The position numbers were made by a program, and so were the translations under genes. From positions 13,362 through 77,361 of the forward strand of contig DKUO01000002.1 in the NCBI GenBank assembly GCA_002490705.1: a DNA stretch of 64,000 nucleotides, read 5' to 3'. This document shows positions 8,801-16,658 of the stretch, piece by piece. Source of the stretch: Lachnospiraceae bacterium UBA7202 (GTDB lineage: Bacteria > Bacillota > Clostridia > Lachnospirales > Lachnospiraceae). Position 1 is the first letter of the stretch. Every line of letters begins with the position of its first letter. The notes beneath the pieces are model-generated. The model was not told where the DNA came from, searched no databases, and saw nothing but the letters and a program-made list of their open reading frames with translations.

Positions 8801-11557
8801 CCGGGCGGCGGCGGAACGTCAGGTGGCGGAGACAGCGGCGCTATAAATAAGATAGCCGATTTCTTTTTCGAACCGATTGTGGCATATGCAGCCGAGCAGG
8901 TATATGCGTATTATGATCCGGCAGGTCCCAGAGGGGGAAAATATGAAATCGGCGTTACCGATCCGACAGATGATGAATTACGTCTGCTTGATAACGTGCG
9001 CAATATAGTAGTGCCGGAGGGCGTTGATTCTATTGATGTGTACAGCTATGTTTATGGCGTGAAGGATTCAGCCGGAAACAGGACTGGCAGAGAGAACAAT
9101 CAAATAAGTCGTGAGCGATATTTCGGCAGTGCAAAACAGGGCGACTCGTGGGATATGTATACCAGTTCTACAGGTCAGGAGGAATCTGATCCTACAAAGG
9201 TAGTTCCCGGCTTATTCAGCGGCGATTATAACGACGGGCTGGGCGAGGATAGCGGCGAGAGGTTCAGACGAGGTAATGATCAGATTACTTCTGTTGTTTT
9301 GAACAGCGTTACTTATCTGCCGGATTATGCCTTTGACAGCTGTGAGAATCTGCTTTCGGTGGATTTGGGGGCTAAATGCAGTGATATTGGCGTTGCGCCG
9401 TTCCGCGGCTGTTATGAGATGGAGACGGTGGGAGACAACGAGTGGTATACCACGACCAACGGTATTATTTATTCGAAGAATACGGACGGTTCGTTGACGA
9501 TCGAGGAGTGCCTGTCTGCGAGAGGAAGAAAGGTCGATAAGGTCGGTCCTCCTATTGTCAGCGTGGGAACCGGAGACAGCGGCGATAGTAACCTTAAGAG
9601 CGTCAGCGCAATCAAACCGGGAGCATTTGAGGACTGCGATGATTTGACAGAGATTAACTTTGGCAGTAATAATACAGCAGGCTTGCAGGTGATTCCTGAC
9701 GATTGCTTTAAAAACAGCGATGTCTTACAAACAGTGGTTCTTCCGATTACGGTGAACGATATTGGGCCGGGCGCTTTTGTGGGAGCAAAGAATCTGCGCG
9801 AACTCACCATATATGGCTCTGAGGTGAAGATTTCCGGCAGTGCATTTAATGAAGATAAAGTGCAGACAACTGTGAATGCTCCAGAAGATTCGGCAGTAGT
9901 AAGATACGTGAAAGAGTATGGGAGTCAGTATAAACTCAGTATGTCCGATAAGCCTTTTGGTAAACAGTGGAAGGTTACCTTCTACGACGCCAACTATAAG
10001 GTGATTGAGGATCTGGTGGATGGACTGGGAAGTCCCATCAATAATCCGCAGTATGTAACGAACGGAGAGTCAATACCGGCCATTCCGGCAGATCCGGTGT
10101 TGGAAAATTGGACTTTTGAAAATTGGATACGCATGGATGGTAAGGCATTGAGAGAGCCAATTACCGAGGATACCATTTTCTATGCAAAGGGTCATTATGA
10201 TGGCGGCGCGCCGGTTGATGGCAAGTATACAGTAGAATTTATTGATGGTGTGGACGGTTCTCAGGTGGCCGGCAGAGGTTCTGATCCTACGGACGGCAAG
10301 TATTATGTAGAAGCGGGTAAGACTTTCACAGATATGAAATGGCCGGAGCCGACTCATCCGACTCATGCCGGATTTGAAGCGTCAGGATTCATATTTACCA
10401 GCAAAGTGTCTGGTGCTGCGGAAGCGTGGACGACAGCAACGAACGTAAATGAAAATATGACGGTTATTGCGCTGTATAAGGCTTCTGGTAACAACGGCCC
10501 TACCAGCGGCGGTTCTACAAATACGTCAGGCAACACCACAAGCAGCGGCACCACCAGCGGCGGTACGACGAGCACGAGCAGCAGCAGCACAAGCAGCAGT
10601 TCCAGCAGCAACAAGAGCAGCTCCAGCAGCTCTTCCGGCAGCTCCACCAGTACCACATCCACAACGAATTCAAGTGCTGCGGGAATGTACACGGTATTTG
10701 TGGAGAACGGATATGGTTCCGGAAGTTACGCGCCGGGCACGATGGTTATCGTTACGGCGGCACAGCCTGCGGCAGGTATGAGATTTGACAAGTGGACCAC
10801 GGAGTCGAACGGTGTAACGCTCGTGAGTGTGAGCCTGCCGGCGACCACGTTCCAGATGCCTGCCAACAATGTGTCAATTAAGGCAAATTTTGTAGCGGAT
10901 ACCACGCCTCGTGCAACGGCGGCACCGGGCACCGGAAACAGCGGCGGTACGGGCAACGGTACTACGAATGATAATGGCAATACCAGAGTGGATATTGAAA
11001 AACCGGGTATCTCCAACAGAGATCTGGCGACGGCGAATGTGAACGGTTCTACGGATAACTTTATTGTGAAGATTTCCGAGACCGATGAGGCGACCCGCGC
11101 AGTGGCGGCGGCCCTCACAAACAAGTACGGCACTTTGGACAATATCCTGTATTATGCGATGGATATTACGTTGTGGGATTCCACCGGAACCACACAGATT
11201 TCGGATACGACGGGACTCTCTGTGGATATTACGATCCCGATTCCGGATTCGCTGGTGGCTTACGGCGGTAACAACATGGCGGGTGCGGTTGTTAACGGTG
11301 ATCAGTTAGAGAGCCTGAATGAGAACTTTACAACCATTAACGGTGTACCTTGTATCCGGTTCCGGGCAACCCACTTCTCGCCTTATACGATTTATGTGGA
11401 TACCGGCAATCTGGTTGAGGGTATGCTGGATACGACGCCTAAGACCGGTGATCCGATTCATCCGAAGTGGTTCTTATCGCTCGGGTTGGCTTGTCTGTCC
11501 ATGATTTTGTTCTTGAAGCGGGATAAGAGGAAGCCAGTTAAAGTAAAGAAAGCGTAG
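5858..11557 (+). CDS. large BspA-type LRR surface protein, sortase-anchored (1899 aa)
   Basis: Secreted cell-wall protein. Signal peptide at residues 1-50 with an unusually long Lys/Arg n-region and the core LAAVLMITAVVVAAIP. BspA-like LRR_5 repeats (IGxxAFxGCxxLxxVxF) lie at about residues 394-530, 724-815, 1144-1190 and 1244-1330. Then come a Listeria-Bacteroides (Flg_new/InlB-type) repeat near 1371-1441, a related segment 1454-1540, a Ser/Thr/Gly linker 1543-1607, and a divergent InlB B-repeat near 1609-1680. A ~130-residue C-terminal domain shared with the next protein follows. The sorting signal is TPKTG at 1860-1864, then IHPKWFL, a hydrophobic helix and a Lys-rich tail. LRR_5 proteins of this type act in adhesion in oral and gut bacteria; the role here is inferred. 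ATG 5858 follows GAGGAG. Confidence 0.92.
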   Translation: MAKKTAAKKPVTKKPRRRLKRTARRSLAAVLMITAVVVAAIPVPENAAATDDYGISALADDSLDVHESGKYLEGYDSAGNKTFEPYGYKPEDVDDLPLGVKDFDLSTYAGKTDTELVDELKKNNGLYASLKVANPEGSTYTLEWEFMYYEVRNPRGGATAGAICKYNTVYYDEPVLSLFPNTEYFTTNASELADYYAGRLEANATKKGSQGQTFTGYGIKDDTNTVTQIMDNDPTKGEKIYSYTQYENNNNAVLEEFLKKYPSINTRYIDVKAEYDKYKADKAAWEADKNNTGNYEDDHPKPDDFVVMPATDLDQPDQWKYFCAHNLEVGTGDTYTLVPAKDNRPGGKQGDIYLAKGTAGNAGEEGSKSNNDRYGFLVLKTAKYQMCAIADKAFYGTENVKNITIPEQIGFIGDDAFAGSKLEGVSFANVTAIGNRAFKGCVVLKVAELDLTVERVGNECFSGTKIEKVKFGSGLKRIGYGAFYGCNSLGSVVFEDKGSDVTIDGYAFYNCSELTAVSMKGANIVKIDDGAFATDAGSRPMGFTLSDRLSGPDSLGNYLFAGRSNLEYVVFPGNYANSTVTQTKIPPAIFHGCINLKYVTFPTEGNPTACGFVEYDSKILFADVINKDFYVEGPELNSSNRPAYPRRDTWDAITAVSTTVPYLYHQGEGANRKDFWEISDGFYLLSINGTEGILTSCTLKPNADVTKWNGVLDIPKKVGDTPVKGIGENCFTDSDLNSAVVSIRIPDDSIETIAAGVFKGGTDGKTDWLKLKDVYIGNSVKEIGASAFEGCTALNDIFLNSPKVAHSEFKLGDNAFKTGSNGLTIHGDIATDYSPYTWAMGGTQASCIRSDGLRACYKSLVPSYLTVIYDNNTQLATLMDYPKEKDISKILDEAYKFDIMAGPDGSFETPYKDYVEMRKAQSYATWRGEENNFRRDAFKKAWIEATTDAEREAVYESDNYGPWVNDDFVSDSTTWGTAAPTPGGGGTSGGGDSGAINKIADFFFEPIVAYAAEQVYAYYDPAGPRGGKYEIGVTDPTDDELRLLDNVRNIVVPEGVDSIDVYSYVYGVKDSAGNRTGRENNQISRERYFGSAKQGDSWDMYTSSTGQEESDPTKVVPGLFSGDYNDGLGEDSGERFRRGNDQITSVVLNSVTYLPDYAFDSCENLLSVDLGAKCSDIGVAPFRGCYEMETVGDNEWYTTTNGIIYSKNTDGSLTIEECLSARGRKVDKVGPPIVSVGTGDSGDSNLKSVSAIKPGAFEDCDDLTEINFGSNNTAGLQVIPDDCFKNSDVLQTVVLPITVNDIGPGAFVGAKNLRELTIYGSEVKISGSAFNEDKVQTTVNAPEDSAVVRYVKEYGSQYKLSMSDKPFGKQWKVTFYDANYKVIEDLVDGLGSPINNPQYVTNGESIPAIPADPVLENWTFENWIRMDGKALREPITEDTIFYAKGHYDGGAPVDGKYTVEFIDGVDGSQVAGRGSDPTDGKYYVEAGKTFTDMKWPEPTHPTHAGFEASGFIFTSKVSGAAEAWTTATNVNENMTVIALYKASGNNGPTSGGSTNTSGNTTSSGTTSGGTTSTSSSSTSSSSSSNKSSSSSSSGSSTSTTSTTNSSAAGMYTVFVENGYGSGSYAPGTMVIVTAAQPAAGMRFDKWTTESNGVTLVSVSLPATTFQMPANNVSIKANFVADTTPRATAAPGTGNSGGTGNGTTNDNGNTRVDIEKPGISNRDLATANVNGSTDNFIVKISETDEATRAVAAALTNKYGTLDNILYYAMDITLWDSTGTTQISDTTGLSVDITIPIPDSLVAYGGNNMAGAVVNGDQLESLNENFTTINGVPCIRFRATHFSPYTIYVDTGNLVEGMLDTTPKTGDPIHPKWFLSLGLACLSMILFLKRDKRKPVKVKKA
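10500..10680 (+). repeat. serine/threonine codon-repeat linker inside the LRR gene
   Basis: Low-complexity tract of AGC, ACC and GGC codons encoding ~60 residues of Ser, Thr and Gly. The stretch around 10570-10640 is nearly pure AGC/TCC/ACG codons. Such linkers span the cell wall; tracts of this kind can vary in length between strains. Confidence 0.8.
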
Positions 11558-11584
11558 GGGATTGATAGCCCAAGGGGGAATCCT

Positions 11585-14560
11585 ATGGGGAAAAGGTTGA
11601 GAAAACTGATCGGCACGCTGTTCTTGGTGACAGCGATTGCCGTGACACAGATTCCTGTATCAGATGTGGAGGCGGAGGATTCCTCCGCCGCATCTGATTT
11701 TCAGATGGATGGAACTACATTAGTGAAATACAACGGCACGGCGGAGGACGTGTCTCTTTCCAATCAGGTCAAAAGGATAGAAGCGGAAGCCTTTGCGGGC
11801 AATGATTCTGTGCGCCGCGTTACGTTGAGTGACGGGGTGGAGAGCATTGGCGCGAGGGCTTTTTCCGAATGCTCCAATCTGGAGAGCATCAATGTGCCGG
11901 ACAGTGTGGAAGTGATTGAGAACGCGGCATTTTCCGGCTGTGCTTCGCTAAAGGACGTGACCATAGGTACCGGCCTTAAGAGTCTGGGCAACGGCGCCTT
12001 TGCGGGAAATTACAGTCTTGCGTCTGTAGCGATTGATGAGGGCAACGAGAATTTTGTCTGTGAGGACGGTGCGATCTACAACAAAAAGGGCAAGGACGTG
12101 CTTTATCAGGTACTGGCAGGCCGCCCGGCGGATTCTTACGAGATGTCTTCTTTGGTGGAGCAGATCAAACCGTATGCCTTTTGGGGTGATTACAATTTAC
12201 AGAATGTGAGCATCAGCAGCAATGCAGCAGAAATTCCCGGCTATGCCTTTTCCAATTGTAAAAATTTAAAAACGGTGGATGTGCCGTATTCCGTGAAGAG
12301 CATTGACATGAAAGCCTTTGAGGACTGCGTGAGAATGCGGGATATCACCATTCCCAGCTCTGTCAATTCCATTCACAGCACGGCTTTTGACGGCTGTACG
12401 AAGCTTACCATTCATGCGGACGAGGGTTCTTATGCCAAGAGCTTTGCGGACTCTTTGGTCTTAGAGGACATTGATGTGTCTGAATATGAGGAGGCGCCTA
12501 TTCCGATGGATGCCAGTGAGGAAAATCTGGAGGCGGAGCCTGAACAGGTTTTGGGGCCTGTGGATTATTACCATGAGGTAACCCATATGAATGCCATGGA
12601 AGAGGAAGAAGATCCCAACGTGAAGGCCAAATCCCGTGTGATCGGGCAGGAGGTCTATGTGTTGGTAGACAATGCGAAGGCGACAGTGAATGTGGGCGGT
12701 ACGGGGGAAACCTTGGGCGGCGAGCCGGTGGTGGAAGAACCCGATCTGGATACGGTTCCCGGTCTTGCGGGATCGGAGGATGTAAAAGGCGGTTCTTTCC
12801 CCAAATATACCTTGGTGAACGGGGATACCATAGCGGCGCAGGCTTATTATAATGACGCTGAGGAATCGCGCGCGATTCCTGACGGCATTCGGAAAATCGG
12901 TGAATTCGCCTATGCGAGAGCGGGGCTCACTTCCGCGCGGATTCCGGACGGGGTGGAGGAGATCGGCTATGCAGCGTTCTACCATTGTGATAATCTGGCT
13001 GAGGTGACGATCCCAGACAGCGTGAAAGAGATCGGTGTTTCTGCCTTCGACAAGACGCCATGGATTGAGCAATGGAAAGGAAACGCGGGAGAAGGGAGCG
13101 CTTTTTTGATCGTGGGAGACGGGATTTTGCTTGCCTACAGGGGACAGGGCGGCAATGTGACCATTCCTGACTCCGTAAAGACGATCGGCGCGGAAGCGTT
13201 TAAAGGAAAGACTACTATTAACAGTGTGCAGATTCCGGGCAGTGTCTCCGTGATCGGGGAGGGCGCTTTTGAGGATTGTCTGCATTTGAATGAGATTACG
13301 ATAGGAAACGGTGTGCGGCAGATTCGCGACAGAGCCTTTGCGGGCTGCCCGATACAGAAAGTGATCGTGCCTGCATCGGTGGAGGAGATCGGCCTTCGGG
13401 CCTTTGATAATGCCGAGATCAGGGAGGGTGTGGTGGTCTTCGAAGGAGATACGCTCCCGGCCCGCTCCTATGAGAACGCGGCAACCAAGCTGTACCGCGA
13501 TACTTATCGGGGGCCGGTCTTTACGGGAACGCGCACCTATGTGATCCCGAAGGGTATCACAGATTTGTCAGGGACTTGCCTGTCCTCGGTGGGCAGTGAG
13601 TTTATCGGTGTGATCTGCCGGAAAGGCAGCGCGGCGGATGAGGAAGAGGATGTGCCGGAAGACGGTGCGGAAGGGGCAGCCGGAGGGAATGCTGCGGACG
13701 CTTCTTCGCAGGAACAGTCTGCGCAAACGGATGGCCAGGAGTCTGCGGATGGAGTGCAAGACAAGGCGCAGGAGACCACCGAGGAAGAGGACAGCGTGTT
13801 GACGATCCTGTTCAGACGGGGCGGCGGTCCTGTGGCGGGAGAGTCCATTTCCTACGGTGATAGGCAATATACGCTGGAGCAGGGGAATCCCTTTCTCTTT
13901 GCGGATGAGGAATCGCAGGCGGGTTCCGGCATCACCGTGAACAACAACAGTTATTCCATACCGCAGGATGTGACGGCGGTTATGGAAGGCGATGAGGGCA
14001 GTTATCGGATTGATATTGCGGACAGCGAGGATGCGATGGCGAAGATCGGCGATGTGTATAAGTCGATTTACGGAAACAAGCTGCCCCATTCCCTGCACGC
14101 ATATGAGATCAATATGACGGATACCCGGAACAGTGTGCCGATTACGGGGCTTGGCAAGCAGCGGGTAGAGATTACCATGCCGCTTCCGAGCGGTGTGCTG
14201 CCGAATAACCTCCATGTGGTGTGTCTGGATGAGGACGGGCAGTTAGAGGAGGTTGACAGCCGTATCGTATCGGTGAACGGAAAGGATGCGGTGGCGTTTC
14301 AGGCGGCTCATTTTTCCGACTACGGTATCTATAATTACGGCTCTTCCGGAATGGCGGTTGCGGATGTGAAGGACGGGCAGGCTGTGTTTGTCTCCCTTGG
14401 GCAAAAGGACGCTTCTCCGGATACCGGCGATTACAGCATCCATCCCAAATATTTCTTATGTGCAGGGCTGCTCTTTGCGTCGATGGCGATGTTTTTCTAT
14501 CGGAAGACCACATGGGCGAGGTGGAGGAGAAAGCTGCGCAGGATAGGGAACAGAAAATAA
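11585..14560 (+). CDS. second BspA-type LRR surface protein, sortase-anchored (991 aa)
   Basis: Starts 27 bases after the first LRR gene with its own GGGGGAA ribosome-binding site, so the two are co-transcribed. Signal peptide: residues 1-31 (LIGTLFLVTAIAVTQIPV). LRR_5 repeats at about 62-150, 190-280, 428-492 and 521-612, separated by an acidic region (~300-400). An Asp/Glu/Ala/Gln-rich linker (~680-735) leads to a C-terminal domain homologous to that of the first LRR protein (ITMPLPSGVL, FQAAHFSDYGIY). Sorting signal SPDTG at 944-948, then IHPKYFL, a hydrophobic stretch and a strongly basic tail. Both signals keep the same IHPK-aromatic-FL extension, which suggests one dedicated sortase, most simply the class B enzyme at 752. 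Confidence 0.92.
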   Translation: MGKRLRKLIGTLFLVTAIAVTQIPVSDVEAEDSSAASDFQMDGTTLVKYNGTAEDVSLSNQVKRIEAEAFAGNDSVRRVTLSDGVESIGARAFSECSNLESINVPDSVEVIENAAFSGCASLKDVTIGTGLKSLGNGAFAGNYSLASVAIDEGNENFVCEDGAIYNKKGKDVLYQVLAGRPADSYEMSSLVEQIKPYAFWGDYNLQNVSISSNAAEIPGYAFSNCKNLKTVDVPYSVKSIDMKAFEDCVRMRDITIPSSVNSIHSTAFDGCTKLTIHADEGSYAKSFADSLVLEDIDVSEYEEAPIPMDASEENLEAEPEQVLGPVDYYHEVTHMNAMEEEEDPNVKAKSRVIGQEVYVLVDNAKATVNVGGTGETLGGEPVVEEPDLDTVPGLAGSEDVKGGSFPKYTLVNGDTIAAQAYYNDAEESRAIPDGIRKIGEFAYARAGLTSARIPDGVEEIGYAAFYHCDNLAEVTIPDSVKEIGVSAFDKTPWIEQWKGNAGEGSAFLIVGDGILLAYRGQGGNVTIPDSVKTIGAEAFKGKTTINSVQIPGSVSVIGEGAFEDCLHLNEITIGNGVRQIRDRAFAGCPIQKVIVPASVEEIGLRAFDNAEIREGVVVFEGDTLPARSYENAATKLYRDTYRGPVFTGTRTYVIPKGITDLSGTCLSSVGSEFIGVICRKGSAADEEEDVPEDGAEGAAGGNAADASSQEQSAQTDGQESADGVQDKAQETTEEEDSVLTILFRRGGGPVAGESISYGDRQYTLEQGNPFLFADEESQAGSGITVNNNSYSIPQDVTAVMEGDEGSYRIDIADSEDAMAKIGDVYKSIYGNKLPHSLHAYEINMTDTRNSVPITGLGKQRVEITMPLPSGVLPNNLHVVCLDEDGQLEEVDSRIVSVNGKDAVAFQAAHFSDYGIYNYGSSGMAVADVKDGQAVFVSLGQKDASPDTGDYSIHPKYFLCAGLLFASMAMFFYRKTTWARWRRKLRRIGNRK

Positions 14561-14572
14561 AAACATGGATGT

Positions 14573-14607
14573 AGGGCATTCACTCTGAGGGTGGGTGCTC
14601 TTTTTTT
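14573..14607 (+). terminator. Rho-independent terminator of the LRR surface protein operon
   Basis: Stem AGGGCATTCACTC against GAGGGTGGGTGCTCT with several G-T pairs, followed by seven T (14601-14607), 12 bases after the stop codon. Confidence 0.85.
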
Positions 14608-14613
14608 GCTTTT

Positions 14614-14691
14614 AATCCCAAAACTTTTTCGAATCAATAAGTTTTTGGAATGAAATCCAAAAAGTATTGATAATCTTAAAGTTTTGGGATT
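14614..14691. repeat. two-tier 78-bp inverted repeat
   Basis: Outer arms of 14 bp pair perfectly (AATCCCAAAACTTT at 14614-14627 with its complement at 14678-14691). Inner arms of 16-17 bases (14633-14649 and 14656-14671, centred on GTTTTTGGA/TCCAAAAAG) pair with one irregularity around a six-base loop. There is no T run on either side, so it is not a simple terminator. No gene lies inside it. It could be a mobile-element relic or a structured RNA; see findings. Confidence 0.75.
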
Positions 14692-14727
14692 GTAATCTAA
14701 AAAAGGAATTATGCGGGAAAAATATAG

Positions 14728-14756
14728 TTGCTGAAAAAATTTAGATAATCTATAAT
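14728..14756 (+). promoter_or_regulatory. promoter for the ATPase/nuclease pair
   Basis: TTGCTG (14728-14733), 17 bases, perfect TATAAT (14751-14756). Leader of about 65 bases to the ATG. Confidence 0.75.
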
Positions 14757-14796
14757 GTAAATATGTTTGCAATAAATTTCTTATTTTATCAATTGT

Positions 14797-14810
14797 TTGC
14801 ATCAATGCAA
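14797..14810. promoter_or_regulatory. inverted repeat directly before the ATPase ribosome-binding site
   Basis: TTGCAT-CA-ATGCAA, a perfect 6-bp dyad, adjoins the GAGGGG ribosome-binding site (14811 on). It could be an operator or a small hairpin affecting translation. No regulator gene lies in the unit. Confidence 0.4.
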
Positions 14811-14825
14811 GAGGGGTAGATTATT

Positions 14826-16163
14826 ATGGGCAGGTTGATTATAAATGAGCTTGGACCAATAAGAAGATGTGAATTGGATTGTTCTCGTTTTATTACATTA
14901 ACAGGACCTCAGGCATCCGGAAAAAGTACAATCGCTAAAGCTGTTTATTTTTTTAGAACAATAAAAGATGATATTTTAAATTTGGCAAGTGCACAGGCAA
15001 TAAATGCTATTTCTTTAGATGGTATAGAGGATGAATTTGACGTAGTACATGGCACTACGCTAAGAAAAGGGTTGGAAAATTTTCTGCGCGAAAAGTTCTT
15101 GCGTACGTTTGGCTCTTCATGGGGAATGTCAAATGAAATGTTTATAGAATATCATTTTACGGATAGTTGTTTTGTGAAAATTTCTCTTAAGGATGAAACG
15201 AGGTTTGATTCACCAAATTATATATGGATCACGCTAAGCGAGGATTTAAAGAAGTTTTTAAAGGAGAAAGATCATTATTTTACATCCACTCCGCTAGGTG
15301 TACCAGAAGATGAAATAAAAAAATTTAAAGCAGAATTATATAAATTATTTGACGACAGATGTTATGTTGTCTATATTCCTGCCGGACGAAGTATGATGAC
15401 GTTGCTATCGCAACAATTTGGATATATTTATGCAACGATGGGAGATGTACAGAAACGTTCTTTAGATAGCTGTACAAGAGATTATTTAGAGCGGATTTTG
15501 CGCCTGAAATCAGAATTCTCGTCTGGATTACAGGGGTTGGTAAACGGTGGTTTCGGAAAAAAAATTTTATCTACGGAACTTATAGACCAGGCACTGGATC
15601 TGGTCAAGAAAATACTCAAAGGGGTATATCGATATAACGATGGAGAAGAGCAGATTGTCCTTGAAAATGGTAAATACGTAAAAATCAATTTTTCATCTTC
15701 AGGACAACAGGAAAGCGTTTGGATTTTAAATTTACTCTTTTATTATTTATTACAGCCGTATCCTGTTTTATTTATTATTGAAGAACCGGAATCCCATTTA
15801 TTCCCGGAAGCTCAAAAATATATGACGGAGTTGATTGCGCTGGTGTATAATTGCAAACATTCAATTTTGCTTACCACACACAGTCCTTATGTTCTCGGCA
15901 CGTTGAACAATTTGCTGTATGCAAAGATGTGTTCAGCAGAAAAGAATGATTGTGTTAAAGAGATTATTCCTGCTTCTGTCAGACTTAACTATGAAGAATT
16001 TGATTCATGGTTTGTTCAAAATGGAATAGCCGAAAATTGTATGGATTCAGAGATTCATATGATTCAGAATGAAAGAATTGATGGGATATCGAAGGTAATC
16101 AACCAGGAATTTGATGAGCTTTTGGAATTACAAAATACGAATGAGAAAGGTATCGATCAATAA
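14826..16163 (+). CDS. ABC/OLD-type AAA ATPase of a two-gene probable defence unit
   Basis: ATPase of the AAA_15/AAA_21 type related to OLD, RecF and SMC heads. Walker A is GPQASGKST (residues 27-35). The ABC signature-like segment SSSGQQESV lies near 290-298, Walker B with catalytic Glu in LFIIEEPESHLF near 315-326, and the switch His in TTHSPYVLG near 350. There is no C-terminal TOPRIM domain (445 aa total), so any nuclease activity would come from the partner. The next gene overlaps the stop codon by one base (TAATG), which implies tight coupling. Base composition is clearly AT-rich against the LRR genes and the core region. Comparable ATPase-plus-nuclease pairs (Septu, PARIS, AbiL) act against phages. 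This pair's role is inferred. Confidence 0.8.
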   Translation: MGRLIINELGPIRRCELDCSRFITLTGPQASGKSTIAKAVYFFRTIKDDILNLASAQAINAISLDGIEDEFDVVHGTTLRKGLENFLREKFLRTFGSSWGMSNEMFIEYHFTDSCFVKISLKDETRFDSPNYIWITLSEDLKKFLKEKDHYFTSTPLGVPEDEIKKFKAELYKLFDDRCYVVYIPAGRSMMTLLSQQFGYIYATMGDVQKRSLDSCTRDYLERILRLKSEFSSGLQGLVNGGFGKKILSTELIDQALDLVKKILKGVYRYNDGEEQIVLENGKYVKINFSSSGQQESVWILNLLFYYLLQPYPVLFIIEEPESHLFPEAQKYMTELIALVYNCKHSILLTTHSPYVLGTLNNLLYAKMCSAEKNDCVKEIIPASVRLNYEEFDSWFVQNGIAENCMDSEIHMIQNERIDGISKVINQEFDELLELQNTNEKGIDQ

Positions 16164-16585
16164 TGCCACTGCAAAAATTTGAATCAATATGTGATAAATA
16201 TGCCTTACAAATCGTTTCAAGAGACAGGGGAAATCCACAGTACCATCGAGCAAACAATCAAGATAAGTCTTATGTGACGCACTATAAAATTGACGGTGTG
16301 GTATTAAAGGCAGGCAATAAATGTGATTTTCTGTTAATGAACGAAGAAAAGAGAATCGCATATTTGATTGAACTGAAAGGTTCTGATTTGGTAGAAGCAG
16401 CACAACAGCTGGCGGCAACAGAAGCTGCTTTGAGACAGGAACTTCGCGGTTATAATTTGCAATATCGTATTGTTGCAAATAAGTGTAAGACGCAGGAAAT
16501 TTACTCATCCGCTTACAGAAAGTATCAGATTCGATGGAAAGGAAGATTGATACAAAAAACGGGATACATTGAGGAAAGTATATAA
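16163..16585 (+). CDS. small PD-(D/E)XK nuclease-like partner of the ATPase
   Basis: 140-residue protein with a PD-(D/E)XK-like core: Asp 55 in NKCDFLLM, then Glu 70-x-Lys 72 in YLIELKGSDL, followed by an amphipathic helix (AAQQLAATEAALRQEL). The D-x14-ExK spacing and the strand-helix order fit restriction-endonuclease-like folds, including Holliday-junction resolvase types. I do not recognise a named family. The basic C-terminal third could bind nucleic acid. Translation is coupled to the ATPase by the TAATG overlap, and a terminator follows. Nuclease activity is inferred from three residues and the fold pattern. Confidence 0.65.
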   Translation: MPLQKFESICDKYALQIVSRDRGNPQYHRANNQDKSYVTHYKIDGVVLKAGNKCDFLLMNEEKRIAYLIELKGSDLVEAAQQLAATEAALRQELRGYNLQYRIVANKCKTQEIYSSAYRKYQIRWKGRLIQKTGYIEESI

Positions 16586-16611
16586 TCAATATCTATATGG
16601 CGCATAAAACG

Positions 16612-16651
16612 ACTCCCGGCATAATATATATCTAAAGCCGGGAGTTTTTTT
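16612..16651 (+). terminator. Rho-independent terminator after the ATPase/nuclease pair
   Basis: Perfect 9-bp stem ACTCCCGGC/GCCGGGAGT (16612-16620, 16637-16645) with seven T (16645-16651). It ends eight bases before the subtilase ATG, so its 3' arm is also the only purine-rich stretch available as a ribosome-binding site there. Confidence 0.9.
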
Positions 16652-16658
16652 ATGTACG

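Larger units (their letters stand above)
14561..14825 (+). other. intergenic region before the ATPase/nuclease pair
   Basis: Contains, in order, the LRR operon terminator (14573-14607), a two-tier hairpin (14614-14691), a promoter (14728-14756) and a short inverted repeat just before the ribosome-binding site (14797-14810). Strongly AT-rich compared with the LRR genes. Confidence 0.7.

Noticed and set aside
10560..10650. CRISPR-like repeat
   Set aside because: The periodicity is that of serine/threonine codons in a linker; there are no spacers or direct repeats of CRISPR length.
12461..13285. 274-aa open frame on the minus strand inside the second LRR gene
   Set aside because: It is antisense to a clear LRR gene, has no recognisable domain, and similar long antisense frames occur across the other GC-rich genes here.
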